Assembly (NCBI GenBank): GCA_002321895.1 | Contig: DCMZ01000008.1 | Location: 62,001 to 126,000, forward strand | Source: Bdellovibrionaceae bacterium UBA1609 | Lineage (GTDB): Bacteria; Bdellovibrionota; Bdellovibrionia; Bdellovibrionales; UBA1609 | Length of the DNA: 64,000 nt | Direction: 5' to 3' | Part shown: in pieces, positions 44,039-53,190 of the stretch | Layout: each line of letters opens with the position of its first letter | How positions within the stretch are numbered: position 1 is the first letter of the stretch | Program-made: the position numbers and the translations under genes | The notes under the pieces: model-generated | Told to the model about the DNA's origin: nothing | Seen by the model: only the letters and a program-made list of their open reading frames with translations | Database searches by the model: none

Positions 44039-44620
44039 ATGAGTCATCCTAGCACATTCCAGCTCTTTTCAGGAGTTTACGGCAGATCTTTGGACTGCAG
44101 TCAGATAGTAAGCTTACCCGTTCCAATAGCCGTGAGTTCTTGTTTGATGGGCGAAGCGGTCAATTATCGAGGAGTGGCCAATACCTTTGAGTCCCTTAGG
44201 CCCTTATTTCAGTTGGGGGAGCATATTCAATGGATTAAATTTTGCCCCGAGCTTGTTGAGTTTGGTGTTCCCAGAGAGCCGGTGAATATTTCAGGGGGTG
44301 CTGGTGCCGAGGTCTGGTCCGGGAAGGCCAAGGTCTTCACCCATTCCGGGGTGGATGTGACGGAAAAAATGAAAAGCGGTGCGGATCAATTGTTGGGCCT
44401 CTGTAAAAGAAATGCTGTCAAAATAGCCCTTTTAATGGAGGGAAGCCCCAGTTGCGGTAGTCATTGGGTGTTTAATGGAGAGGCATGGCCGGAAAAACAA
44501 AGAATCGTTGGCTCAGGAGTCACTTCAGCTCTACTAGAGGCCAATGGAATCCAAGTACTGAGCCCTGCTGATGAAAAATCACTGGGTGAGTTTGCCGATT
44601 ATATTCGTTCTCTAACATAG
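44039..44620 (+). CDS. DUF523 family protein
   Basis: A 193-residue protein with the DUF523 landmarks: SSCLMGEAVNYRG near residue 35, FCPELVEFGVPREPVNI, then LMEGSPSCGS and the closing GVTSALLEANGIQVLS. The conserved cysteines (SSCL, FCPE, PSCGS) suggest a metal- or cofactor-binding protein, but no activity has been assigned by sequence alone. It is followed after 82 bases by typA; the two could be co-transcribed. Confidence 0.8.
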   Translation: MSHPSTFQLFSGVYGRSLDCSQIVSLPVPIAVSSCLMGEAVNYRGVANTFESLRPLFQLGEHIQWIKFCPELVEFGVPREPVNISGGAGAEVWSGKAKVFTHSGVDVTEKMKSGADQLLGLCKRNAVKIALLMEGSPSCGSHWVFNGEAWPEKQRIVGSGVTSALLEANGIQVLSPADEKSLGEFADYIRSLT

Positions 44621-44702
44621 AAATGTATTTTCTTTTCTCAGCAATAAAAGCTTTCCTTGTGTGCGATTTTGTCCTAATTTTAGGGTTTTCTGAGGCGGAA
44701 GT

Positions 44703-46529
44703 GTGAGTGTAGATATTCGGAACATGGCAATCATTGCCCACGTGGATCATGGTAAAACAACTCTAGTTGACCATTTACTAAAACAATCAGGGACCTTTTC
44801 CCAGCACCAACAAGTAGAAGACCGATTGATGGATTCTATGGATTTGGAACGAGAGAGAGGGATTACTATAGCAGCTAAAAACTGTAGTTATGTTTACGAG
44901 AATGTAAAAGTAAACATTGTAGATACCCCCGGACACTCGGATTTTGGCGGTGAAGTGGAGCGTATTCTCGATATGGTAGATGGAGCTGTTTTGCTGGTAG
45001 ATGCTTCGGAAGGACCACTACCCCAAACTCGTTTCGTGCTAAAAAAGGCACTTGAGAAGAATCTAAAGATTATCGTTTGTGTGAACAAGATTGACCGGAG
45101 CGATGCTAGAGCGGATGAAGTCTTGAATGAAGTTTTCGATCTGTTTGTAGATTTGGACGCCACGGATGAACAAGTGGACTTTGATGTCGTGTACGCCATA
45201 GCCCGAGATGGTTTGGCCATGATGGATATTGAAGAAAAGGATAATGCTAAGGATTTGCGTGTTCTGTTTGACCTCATATTGAAGACGGTACCACCTCCTG
45301 CAGTTATTGAAGATCATCCACTTCAATTTCTCGTATCGAATATTGATTACAATAATTTTGTGGGTCGATTGGCTGTAGGGCGTGTTCGCGCGGGTAAGTT
45401 AAAAGTAGGTGATGAAGTTCTTATTTGTTACGAAGACAAACAGAAGAAATTTAGAATTTCGTCTCTGTTTGCGTTCGATGGAAATAACCAGGTTCAGGTG
45501 GAAGAATTAACTACTGGTGATATTGGGGCTATAGCGGGTATGGATGAAGTGAATATTGGTGATTGCATCACTGATGTAGACAATCCTAAACCGCTTCCAA
45601 GGATCAAAGTGGAAGAGCCGACTGTTGGTATTTTGATGTCAGTGAACGATAGTCCGTATGCTGGGCTAGAAGGTGAGAGCGTTACAAGTCGAAAGATTAA
45701 AGAGCGCCTTGATAAAGAGCTTTTGTATAATGTGGCCTTGAGAGTGGAAGACACTGATCAGACTGATACTTTTAAAGTTTTGGGTCGAGGTGAACTTCAG
45801 TTGGCTGTTCTTATTGAACAAATGCGCCGTGAAGGCTTTGAGCTTTTGATTTCTAAACCTCAGGTGGTGATGAAAGAAGAAAATGGCGAGAAGCTAGAAC
45901 CATTTGAGAAAGTGACCATTGATGTGGCTGATGAATACTCGGGCGCTGTGACCAAGAAATTGGGAGAGCGTAGAGGAGTCATGCAGAATATGGACTCCAA
46001 AGGTTCTGGTCGAACTCGAATTGAGTTTGAAATTCCAGCTCGAGGACTGATCGGATACCGGTCTGAATTTTTAACGGACACTCGCGGTACGGGGTTAATG
46101 AGCACAGAGTCCTTAGGTTTTCGTCCCTTCAAAGGTAAAATCAGTATGCGTAATACGGGTGCTATCATTGCCGACCGTAAGGGCAAGGCCACCGGCTATG
46201 CTCTGGATAACCTAAATGATCGTGGAAAGTTTTTTATCACTCCTGGTATCGAAGTTTATCCCGGTATGATTATTGGGGAGCATTCTAAATCCAACAATAT
46301 AGATGTTAACGTATGTAAGGAAAAGAAACTATCTAACGTACGGGCCTCCGGTAGTGACGATGCTGTGAAGCTAGCTCCTGTGAAACCAATGACCTTGGAA
46401 GAGGCCATGGAGTGGATCACCGAGATAGAGTTGGTTGAAGTGACTCCTAAAAATATTCGTGTTCGCTCTAGATTCTTAGATGCTAACGAGAGAAAGCGTC
46501 ACGAGAAAAAGGAAAGTGACGAAGGCTAG
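44703..46529 (+). CDS. typA: Ribosome-associated GTPase TypA/BipA
   Basis: A full-length 608-residue translational GTPase: G1 AHVDHGKT, G2 region RERGITI, G3 DTPGHSDFGGEVER, G4 NKIDR, then the EF-G-like domain 2, domain III/V and the TypA-specific C-terminal domain (RGLIGYRSEFLTDTRGTGLM; RGLIGYR visible). TypA binds the ribosome and is needed for 50S assembly under stress or cold. The first codon is GTG. A strong terminator follows at 46571-46597. Confidence 0.95.
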   Translation: MSVDIRNMAIIAHVDHGKTTLVDHLLKQSGTFSQHQQVEDRLMDSMDLERERGITIAAKNCSYVYENVKVNIVDTPGHSDFGGEVERILDMVDGAVLLVDASEGPLPQTRFVLKKALEKNLKIIVCVNKIDRSDARADEVLNEVFDLFVDLDATDEQVDFDVVYAIARDGLAMMDIEEKDNAKDLRVLFDLILKTVPPPAVIEDHPLQFLVSNIDYNNFVGRLAVGRVRAGKLKVGDEVLICYEDKQKKFRISSLFAFDGNNQVQVEELTTGDIGAIAGMDEVNIGDCITDVDNPKPLPRIKVEEPTVGILMSVNDSPYAGLEGESVTSRKIKERLDKELLYNVALRVEDTDQTDTFKVLGRGELQLAVLIEQMRREGFELLISKPQVVMKEENGEKLEPFEKVTIDVADEYSGAVTKKLGERRGVMQNMDSKGSGRTRIEFEIPARGLIGYRSEFLTDTRGTGLMSTESLGFRPFKGKISMRNTGAIIADRKGKATGYALDNLNDRGKFFITPGIEVYPGMIIGEHSKSNNIDVNVCKEKKLSNVRASGSDDAVKLAPVKPMTLEEAMEWITEIELVEVTPKNIRVRSRFLDANERKRHEKKESDEG

Positions 46530-46570
46530 TCGCTTTTTTGAGTTTTAATTTTAATGAATCAAATTTTATG

Positions 46571-46597
46571 AAACCTACTATAAAATATAGTAGGTTT
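46571..46597. terminator. Bidirectional intrinsic terminator between typA and DUF900 gene
   Basis: A perfect 12-bp stem (AAACCTACTATA/TATAGTAGGTTT) with a 3-nt loop, followed by T-rich sequence on the plus strand and containing the stop codon of the convergent minus-strand gene. It can serve both genes. Confidence 0.8.
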
Positions 46598-48158
46598 TGT
46601 TTTCTGAATTGATTGCCGGTGTGAGGTTTCTCTCAGAAGGTGGCAAATTATCGAATAAAACTCCCATCAAGTCTTTCGTAAATTCCTCATAGAGGTAATA
46701 TGAGTGATTGAGTGAGAATTCAAAAAACGATCTTCCGGTGCTAGTGGCATCAATAGTATCGATCTGATTGAACACTAAAATGGGATCCATTGATCCTAGT
46801 CTGGGCGCACCGTTGAGATTTTCGGAAGCTGCTACAAGAGCCAAATCTCTTTGTGATCCGTAGAGAGAAACCCGGTTCGCGTGCTGTGGAATAAGGCTCG
46901 CATACCGATCCCTAAAAGTGAGTAGATCTACATCAGGAGCTGCCATCACGATATTGGAAAAGGACTTTTCCTGTCGACTCATGTTTTCTCTGAAATGCCA
47001 CTGCTCCATGGTTCGTGTGAGCAAATCGTTCCCCATACTGTGAGCGACAATATGAATACGATCAAAGGCACCTAACTCTTTTAGTTTTTTGAGAAAATGA
47101 AGGAGTTTGGGTACGGTTCTTTCGGCATCAGCCCTATCAGAAACGTATTGTGCAACTTCGCCATCGGAAGGCCAGGAAAAGGCCATTACAGTGCCTTTAA
47201 AACGCATATCGTGGGCCATGACTCCCGCATTGTATAACGAGGAGTTAAACTTCACATTATAGCCATGGATATAGATAATGGCTTCCTTAGTGGAAATACC
47301 GGATTGAACTGAGCGCTTTATATCATAGTAAAATGAAACTTCATCTTGGGTTTTTAGGCTTTCAATGGAGACATGCTTTTCAGGGTCTGATCTAAACTCA
47401 AGCTTCCAATAGGAAGGGCGTTCTACTTCACCGGGCCTGTGAGAACTTGGAATGGAAACATAGCTATAGCCATAGTTGAGTTGATCATCATCAACACCAT
47501 TGTAGTAGGTGGGGTCCGAAAAGAAAGGTGTATGAAATTCCCGTTCGCGATTAGTGGCATAGAAGACTTTCACTAAATCGTATTTTCTCTCTTGATTGTT
47601 AGTATCAGTATTAATGGAGGGCGGATCTATACCATTACCTGATTGATCGGGCTGGTAAACCTCTATACCTCTTAAGCCCTCGAATTCATTCAAAAAATAG
47701 TCGTCTAAATACAAGGCTTGCTCTGAGTTCATCAATCGCGTCGTGTTGGAGCTTTTAATGTCTTTAGGGTCGAGGGTAACTGTGACGACCCAGTGTGCGA
47801 CATACTGATCGTCGGCTAAAATATAGGAGCTGTAGTATTTACCGTCTGCTGCAAATAGATAAGCTATAAAGAATTGATCATCTGAAACGGCAGTGGGTAA
47901 TTCTTCAATGACTGGGCCGAGTAGCTCAACGAGCCAGCCGTTACAGCTGCTATTAGCTGATCGGCCAAATATAGCCACTGGTTCAATATATGTATGGCGA
48001 TCGATTTGAGCTTGTCTTCTTATCTGTCCTTCGGCGTACTCAATGACCTTTTCTGCACTATATGGCCTTTCGAAGTCACAAGTATCACGAGCCCAACTAT
48101 AAGTCGGGGATAGCAAGAAAAGAGCTAAAAAAACAAGTCTTAGGCCATTGGTCATCAT
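46578..48158 (-). CDS. Exported DUF900-type alpha/beta hydrolase
   Basis: An alpha/beta hydrolase with KVFYATNRE and GYSYVSIPSSHRPGEVERP segments, IYIHGYNV (oxyanion region), FSWPSDGEV and the nucleophile elbow HSMGN, typical of DUF900 esterase/lipase-like proteins. A signal peptide (ending YSWA) directs export. I choose the ATG at 48158, which follows GGTGGGAAT; the frame extends six codons further. About 170 residues ahead of the hydrolase domain are of unknown type. Substrate unknown. Confidence 0.8.
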   Translation of the reverse strand: MMTNGLRLVFLALFLLSPTYSWARDTCDFERPYSAEKVIEYAEGQIRRQAQIDRHTYIEPVAIFGRSANSSCNGWLVELLGPVIEELPTAVSDDQFFIAYLFAADGKYYSSYILADDQYVAHWVVTVTLDPKDIKSSNTTRLMNSEQALYLDDYFLNEFEGLRGIEVYQPDQSGNGIDPPSINTDTNNQERKYDLVKVFYATNREREFHTPFFSDPTYYNGVDDDQLNYGYSYVSIPSSHRPGEVERPSYWKLEFRSDPEKHVSIESLKTQDEVSFYYDIKRSVQSGISTKEAIIYIHGYNVKFNSSLYNAGVMAHDMRFKGTVMAFSWPSDGEVAQYVSDRADAERTVPKLLHFLKKLKELGAFDRIHIVAHSMGNDLLTRTMEQWHFRENMSRQEKSFSNIVMAAPDVDLLTFRDRYASLIPQHANRVSLYGSQRDLALVAASENLNGAPRLGSMDPILVFNQIDTIDATSTGRSFFEFSLNHSYYLYEEFTKDLMGVLFDNLPPSERNLTPAINSENKTYYIL

Positions 48159-48174
48159 ATTCCCACCCACATAC

Positions 48175-48246
48175 AAAATCCACTCTCACAACAGAGTGTG
48201 CCATTGGCCGCTTTTATAGCATAAATGTAATTTTATAGTGGATTTT
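48175..48246. other. Intergenic inverted repeat upstream of the DUF900 gene
   Basis: AAAATCCACT (48175-48184) and AGTGGATTTT (48237-48246) form a perfect 10-bp pair around a 52-base interior, with a smaller CACTCT/AGAGTG hairpin inside. On the minus strand it lies between the DUF1499 stop and the DUF900 start and could be a terminator or a structured leader. Confidence 0.45.
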
Positions 48247-48288
48247 AGAGGCCATTTTGGGCTTGGGAATGATTGATTTGTATTAAAT

Positions 48289-48720
48289 TTACTGTTTTTG
48301 AAGCAGAGATTTTATTTTTTCTACACGCTTACGATTCACTCCAAAGTCGGAACGTCCTAAGCGGGAGGCAGACCTGAAATGTAGGGTTTGGGTGTCGCCG
48401 TCATATAACGCTTCAAAATCGTCGACAAACCGGAAAATCAAGCTGGTGTCAGTGGCATGGAGATAAGTTTCGTTCTTCTCAACGATCTTTAGCCCTTGCT
48501 TCTCAAGTAAGGCTGCGAGTTTTTCAATGGGATTTTCTGAAAAGGTCTCGGGTGCGATATAGTGCTCTTCATCGTCCTTGTGTTGAAAAGAGCAAACGCA
48601 GTTGGGTGATTCTGGACATGGTTTCAGCTGTCCTTCTAAAATTCCGGTGGTCGATTTTCCCATGCCTGAACATCCTCCAAGAAAGAATGCAAAAGTAACA
48701 ATTAGAACTATTAATTTCAA
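48289..48720 (-). CDS. DUF1499 family lipoprotein
   Basis: A 143-residue lipoprotein: lipobox LGGC near residue 17, then CPESPNCVCSF, and the DUF1499 body (ATDTSLIFRFVDDFEALYD, LHFRSASRLGRSDFGVNRKRVEKI). The family has no known activity. Its ATG overlaps the end of the DUF924 gene by four bases, so the two are co-translated. Confidence 0.85.
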   Translation of the reverse strand: MKLIVLIVTFAFFLGGCSGMGKSTTGILEGQLKPCPESPNCVCSFQHKDDEEHYIAPETFSENPIEKLAALLEKQGLKIVEKNETYLHATDTSLIFRFVDDFEALYDGDTQTLHFRSASRLGRSDFGVNRKRVEKIKSLLQKQ

Positions 48721-49256
48721 AATGCTGATCCTGGTTGCTTCAAAAACTCAATCTCTTCCGGTGTGGATGTACGTCCTAAAACTTTATTTCGGTGTGGGTA
48801 CCGGCCAAAGCGATCGATGATTTCTTTATGTTTAAGTTCATACTCGTAGTTATTTTCTAATTGATACCTTTTAAATAGTCCAGGAGCGATTTCATGAATC
48901 GATTTTGACTCTGAGTGCATAAAGGGCATGATGGCGAACGCTTTTTCAGATGGACTCAATCCATTGAACTCTTTATTGAGTATTATGTGCTGAGAAAGAC
49001 AAAGTGCCAAATCATCACTTTGAAATGCCAGAGGTGAGCCTCTAAATATATTACGAGGGAATTGATCCAGCAGTATTATCTCCGACAGACGTCCTTTTAT
49101 GGATTCTCTCCATGCATAAAGCTCTCCACGTCGGGCACATTTCAGAATATCGGAAAAGCGATCTTCTATTTTCTGGTCAAGCGAATCCGACTTCTTGAAC
49201 CAGTCACTTTCATTGAGCTCTTCAAACCAGAAGTTATAAATTTCATTCCAGTTCAT
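48717..49256 (-). CDS. DUF924 family protein
   Basis: A helical protein of about 179 residues with DUF924 signatures: NFWFEELNESDWFKK, a DQKIEDRFSDIL segment, LLDQFPRNIFRGSPLAFQSD and MPFMHSES. The start chosen is the ATG at 49256 preceded by GTGGAGAG; the upstream in-frame GTG is part of that ribosome site. Family members are cytosolic with a TPR-like fold and no assigned activity. Forms a two-gene operon with the DUF1499 lipoprotein. Confidence 0.85.
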   Translation of the reverse strand: MNWNEIYNFWFEELNESDWFKKSDSLDQKIEDRFSDILKCARRGELYAWRESIKGRLSEIILLDQFPRNIFRGSPLAFQSDDLALCLSQHIILNKEFNGLSPSEKAFAIMPFMHSESKSIHEIAPGLFKRYQLENNYEYELKHKEIIDRFGRYPHRNKVLGRTSTPEEIEFLKQPGSAF

Positions 49257-49363
49257 GCATCTCTCCACGGTTTCACCAAATAGAGCTAGGTCTATTTGGA
49301 TTAGTTTTTAATATATCTTAGGTTAATATAGCTAGCGAGACAATGCTATGTAAGTCTCACAGG

Positions 49364-52075
49364 CTAAGCGGCTTTTGGGTCCGAAGTCTCTTTGGAAGAC
49401 CTTATATTCCAAGGGATTCTAATTACGAAATGAGTATGCTCGGAATCTTCTTTGAGGAAGAATTCACCCTGGTGTGAATCTATGATGCCTTTAGATATGC
49501 TTAGCCCTAGTCCCGTACCCACGCCAGATTTCTTAGTGGTAAAAAACGGATCCATTATTTTTGATCTAACACTTTCTGGAATACCTTCACCGGAGTCACT
49601 AATGTTAAATTCAATGTAGTCTTCCAAAGAAACGATCTCAATGCGGATCCAGCGTTTTTCCCTTTTATAGACGGCGTGAAAAGCGTTATTTAGGATATTG
49701 ATAAAAACCTGTGAAAGTTCGATGGTTCTACATGAGAAAACTAGGCTATCTGGAATTTCATTGATCTGAAGATCTATACCATGGCTTTCAAAGCGCTCCT
49801 GGCAAAAGGCAAGAGTATCGGCCAAGAAGTCGACCACCCGGATGGATTCCACTTCATCATTGGATCCATCCCTTGAAAACTTTCTTAAGCCGGTGATAAT
49901 TTTAGCTACACGCTTTACCGTGGATTCAATTTTCGATGAGAGATAGACCATTTTTTTGGGGTCGACACTTCCTCTTTCGCCGAGTTTTCTAATGTTATAG
50001 GCATATCCGTCTATTATGGCTAATGGATTATTGATTTCATGAGCAATCCCTCCCGCCATCTCACCAAGTGCTACTAGCTTAGAACTTACTGCAGCCGAGG
50101 CATGTTGCTCTCGAATATGATGTTCCATCTGAACTCTTTTTGAGGTGTCTCTGAAAAATACGATCAGTTGCTCTGCCCCAGTATTCGCTATACGGACTTC
50201 TAAATGTACTTCTTCATCATTGGGTTTGCTGTAGTGGGCTGTAAAAGTTTTTACCTCTTTCGACTCTCCAAAAGATTCAATTATGGAGGAAATAGATTGG
50301 CTGTAGTTAATATTTGAAACCACATTTTGAATTTTTAATTCTCTGTAGTCCCTTGATATCTCGCTAAAGGGAGAGTTTTGATTTATATGGTAGTCTTTGA
50401 TTCTTCCATCGAAATCAATTTTAAAGACTGAGTCGGGGAAAGTTCTGAAAATAGATTCAAATTCTAGACCCTTTTCTCTAATTTCCTTGGTCTGTTTTAA
50501 AATTTCTTTTTCTAAGTTTTCATTCAGTTTTGAGACTTTTTCTTCGGAATCTCTCCTGAGCTTAATTTCCCATTCAAGCTGATTGAGTGCCATATTCATT
50601 CTTCTAACTTTGATGGTTAGAATAAGTATGAAGCAATTGAAAATGAAAGCAGCAGATACAATGCAGAGGTGAAAAAAGAGATAGTCCCCTTTTGCAGAGT
50701 TTGTTTGAAAGAAGAGACTAGGATATACCAATGTTTTAAAGCTGATGTTGTCAACGTTGATTATACTTTCATTGATTGTGAAATTAGCCATGTCTGCAAA
50801 ATCATTGAGTGTTAAATCTGAAAAGTGACTCCAAGAATTGAGGTTGTTATCTTTAACATCTATTTTGATCCTAACCTTGGGGAAATCCATGTCCGAAAAA
50901 TTGTTAATCAGCATTTGTGTGATTTTTGATTCAGCGATAATAAATCCGCGACGTGTACCTTCATAATCTAACTTTTTTCCTTCGTCAAAAATTGGGTATG
51001 AAGTTAGTACGCTTCCAGTACCATCAGTGAATCTTGAGAGGCTTTGATTGATGGAGTGAATGGCCTGTGAGTTTTCTTGATTTTTGAAGGTGACATTGGC
51101 GCTGGAGCCAATGATAGAACCAATAAATTTCATCTTGGCGGGTAGGCTGGGGTAAATATAGCTAATGACATGATCGCCTATGTTATAGCTTTTACCGGTC
51201 CGCATTTCTAACTTAGCTCGATTGTGTTTGTCCACAATTGCTATCCAAGCCACAGCATCGAGACCTTCAATGTTGGTAGTGATATTTTTTGTGAATCTCA
51301 GAAATTCGTGATCGTCCACAATTTGGCTGCTTAGAAAGAGGTTTTTAAGCCCATTCATTGATGAATTTAATTTCGAAAAGTACGTCGTAATTGTTTTTTC
51401 AGTATTCTTTCGAGTGGTATCGTAATCAGCATTAAAAATTTTACTTTGTCGAAACTCAATCAGTGTAGATAGGGCAACAACAACTAGAAGAACTAATGTC
51501 ATGGATGCAGTAATGGTCCGTTTTTTTACAGATTTAATTTGTACTTGCTTGGCAAGCCAATGAACGACGAGAGGAGTGATTGTCAAATTTGCTAGAACCA
51601 TTGTGAGGTAGAACTTTGTTCCAACAATCCAGGCCGCATTTTCCTGAGGAGCTAAGTAGCTGACGGACATGTACGCGGCTATAAAGCCAGGGAGTGGAGA
51701 AATAAATCCACAAATCCCAAAGAACTTTAAAGTGCTCGACTCAGTCTTAAAATGATTACGTTCTCCAATGAATCTGCGTACTAGGAATACCCCAAGTGCG
51801 GTTTGCAATGCCAGGTACATAGCTGGAATACATGAGAAGATGAAAGCATCAACAGATCCAATGACAGATGAAGTGTTCCACAAATAGAAAGTTCCAGTTA
51901 AAAAGGTACCTAAAAATGCAGCCCAGCACAGAGAATACCCATAAACTAAGGCCATACCTAAAACAATAGCTGTTCCGGGCCATAAAACAAAAGGCAACTG
52001 TGTGGCATGCGCTATTTGGACGGTAAAAATACTTACCAGTAGATATAGAGCTGTGCCAATGGCGACGTGTTTCAA
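49364..52075 (-). CDS. MASE1-type sensor histidine kinase with extracytoplasmic sensor and PAS
   Basis: A 903-residue kinase. Residues 1-210 contain about seven helices of the MASE1 type (QLPFVLWPGTAIVLGMALVYG visible in part as LPFVLWPGTAI). An extracytoplasmic CHASE-like domain follows (about 215-460), then a membrane helix near 465-488, a coiled coil, a PAS domain (FRTFPDSVFKIDFDG) and a HisKA domain with the phospho-accepting His in GGIAHEINNPLAI near 678. The HATPase domain has the N-box INILNNAFHAV, DSGEGIP and GTGLGLSISKG. No receiver domain and no adjacent response regulator are present, so it is an orphan kinase. Confidence 0.9.
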   Translation of the reverse strand: MKHVAIGTALYLLVSIFTVQIAHATQLPFVLWPGTAIVLGMALVYGYSLCWAAFLGTFLTGTFYLWNTSSVIGSVDAFIFSCIPAMYLALQTALGVFLVRRFIGERNHFKTESSTLKFFGICGFISPLPGFIAAYMSVSYLAPQENAAWIVGTKFYLTMVLANLTITPLVVHWLAKQVQIKSVKKRTITASMTLVLLVVVALSTLIEFRQSKIFNADYDTTRKNTEKTITTYFSKLNSSMNGLKNLFLSSQIVDDHEFLRFTKNITTNIEGLDAVAWIAIVDKHNRAKLEMRTGKSYNIGDHVISYIYPSLPAKMKFIGSIIGSSANVTFKNQENSQAIHSINQSLSRFTDGTGSVLTSYPIFDEGKKLDYEGTRRGFIIAESKITQMLINNFSDMDFPKVRIKIDVKDNNLNSWSHFSDLTLNDFADMANFTINESIINVDNISFKTLVYPSLFFQTNSAKGDYLFFHLCIVSAAFIFNCFILILTIKVRRMNMALNQLEWEIKLRRDSEEKVSKLNENLEKEILKQTKEIREKGLEFESIFRTFPDSVFKIDFDGRIKDYHINQNSPFSEISRDYRELKIQNVVSNINYSQSISSIIESFGESKEVKTFTAHYSKPNDEEVHLEVRIANTGAEQLIVFFRDTSKRVQMEHHIREQHASAAVSSKLVALGEMAGGIAHEINNPLAIIDGYAYNIRKLGERGSVDPKKMVYLSSKIESTVKRVAKIITGLRKFSRDGSNDEVESIRVVDFLADTLAFCQERFESHGIDLQINEIPDSLVFSCRTIELSQVFINILNNAFHAVYKREKRWIRIEIVSLEDYIEFNISDSGEGIPESVRSKIMDPFFTTKKSGVGTGLGLSISKGIIDSHQGEFFLKEDSEHTHFVIRIPWNIRSSKETSDPKAA

Positions 52076-52173
52076 GATTTTCCCCTAGTAAAATCAATAT
52101 ACTAATCGGTTTCTATTGACCTTGGGTTTATGGATATAGGCTGGGAGTTAGTCTAGAAAAACTAAATTCTAAT

Positions 52174-52884
52174 TTAAGCTGATTTTCTAGTATAAAAAGG
52201 CACTTTAATCGATTCAGAGTTTTTAATGTATCCAACAATCTGGGCTAAAGCCTCAGAGTGAATATTCATGAACTGTGCGCCCACAAAATTGCTCTCTGAG
52301 ATGTATCTTACTTGAGCTGTGACTCGAATGCTTTTGGAAAAAATGCTACAAAGGATTTCTAAGTTTACAGTCTCGCCAGGAGTGAGATCTTCTATACCAG
52401 TAAACCCTATGCCGCCTTCAGAAATAGAGACGAGTTGGCCCATAACTCTTTCTCCATTTTCAAAATTTACAAATACGGATCCATTGATTTCTGCTCTGGG
52501 GTGATGTCTTTTATTAATCCCCATTTCTTGGAGAACATCATGGAATTCAAAGATGGATGTCCAATCTTTCATCCCATTGGTCCAAAGTAAAACGTCATCT
52601 AAGCTTTTAATTTGTTTTAAGCTATCGATAAGATCGATGCGAGAAAAGGGTCCAAAGGATTCTCCATCAATCCCATAGTGCCATTCACGGCCAATATCGA
52701 TGGGGAATATATTGCTATTGGATAGGGTTTCATCCACAGTGTCTCTCCACTGATCGATGGAGATCCAGTCTTTTTGAACTCTTCCCCAAACGAGAGTGTC
52801 TTGTGGATAGCTAAGAGTTTTGACCTGTGCCGTGGTGAAGGGGCCATCCACAATCTCATTTTGAAATGTAAACCATTTAACCAT
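52174..52884 (-). CDS. Tandem GYF_2-like domains fused to a PilZ domain
   Basis: A 236-residue protein. Residues 1-50 (KWFTFQNEIVDGPFTTAQV, VWGRVQKDWISI) and 68-118 (WHYGIDGESFGPFSRIDL, LWTNGMKDWTSI) each have the GYF_2 pattern of a GPF turn and W-x5-W. The rest is PilZ-like, with HPRAEINGSVFVNF and SISEGGIGF, followed by strands ending VGAQFMNIHSE. The first motif has fewer arginines than usual (HPRAE), so c-di-GMP affinity is uncertain. GYF_2 domains are thought to mediate protein contacts. It lies next to the MASE1 kinase, same strand, 98 bases apart. Confidence 0.7.
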   Translation of the reverse strand: MVKWFTFQNEIVDGPFTTAQVKTLSYPQDTLVWGRVQKDWISIDQWRDTVDETLSNSNIFPIDIGREWHYGIDGESFGPFSRIDLIDSLKQIKSLDDVLLWTNGMKDWTSIFEFHDVLQEMGINKRHHPRAEINGSVFVNFENGERVMGQLVSISEGGIGFTGIEDLTPGETVNLEILCSIFSKSIRVTAQVRYISESNFVGAQFMNIHSEALAQIVGYIKNSESIKVPFYTRKSA

Positions 52885-53043
52885 ACCTAGGTATCGACAT
52901 TTTGCTCTGTATGTTAAAGGATAATTGTTTTTTAGTCGTGGTACTGTCTTGTTTCGTAGAACTGTCGAATTTCTTTACACTCATCGGTTGTATTTAGTAT
53001 CTTTTCATAGAACTCATTAGAAACTTCTAGTTGGGCATATGCG

Positions 53044-53136
53044 ATGAATCAATTGATGGAAGATAGTCAAAAACGCCAGGAACAAGAGGCGCGACAGAAA
53101 AAGAATGAAGCTAAAAGTCTATCAAAAACTATTTAA
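53044..53136 (+). CDS. Possible 30-residue charged microprotein
   Basis: An ATG at 53044 opens 30 codons rich in Gln, Glu, Lys and Arg (MNQLMEDSQKRQEQEARQKK...), giving a strongly amphipathic coiled-coil-like helix, ending TAATAG. It lies 54 bases upstream of the oxyR ATG on the same strand and could be a leader peptide or a small protein. There is no clear ribosome site; support is compositional only. Confidence 0.3.
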   Translation: MNQLMEDSQKRQEQEARQKKNEAKSLSKTI

Positions 53137-53150
53137 TAGCCAATCCCTAT

Positions 53151-53178
53151 GTTATTAGCTATATCTAGAGCTAATAAC
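53151..53178. promoter_or_regulatory. Perfect 10-bp dyad just upstream of oxyR
   Basis: GTTATTAGCT (53151-53160) and AGCTAATAAC (53169-53178) are perfect inverted repeats separated by eight bases, ending 12 bases before the oxyR ATG. It could be an autoregulatory operator or an mRNA hairpin that controls access to the ribosome site. Confidence 0.5.
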
Positions 53179-53190
53179 TATGGGATTCAT

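Noticed and set aside
44894..45277. Minus-strand 127-codon ORF inside typA
   Set aside because: A serine-rich shadow of the typA reading frame; typA is complete and conserved.
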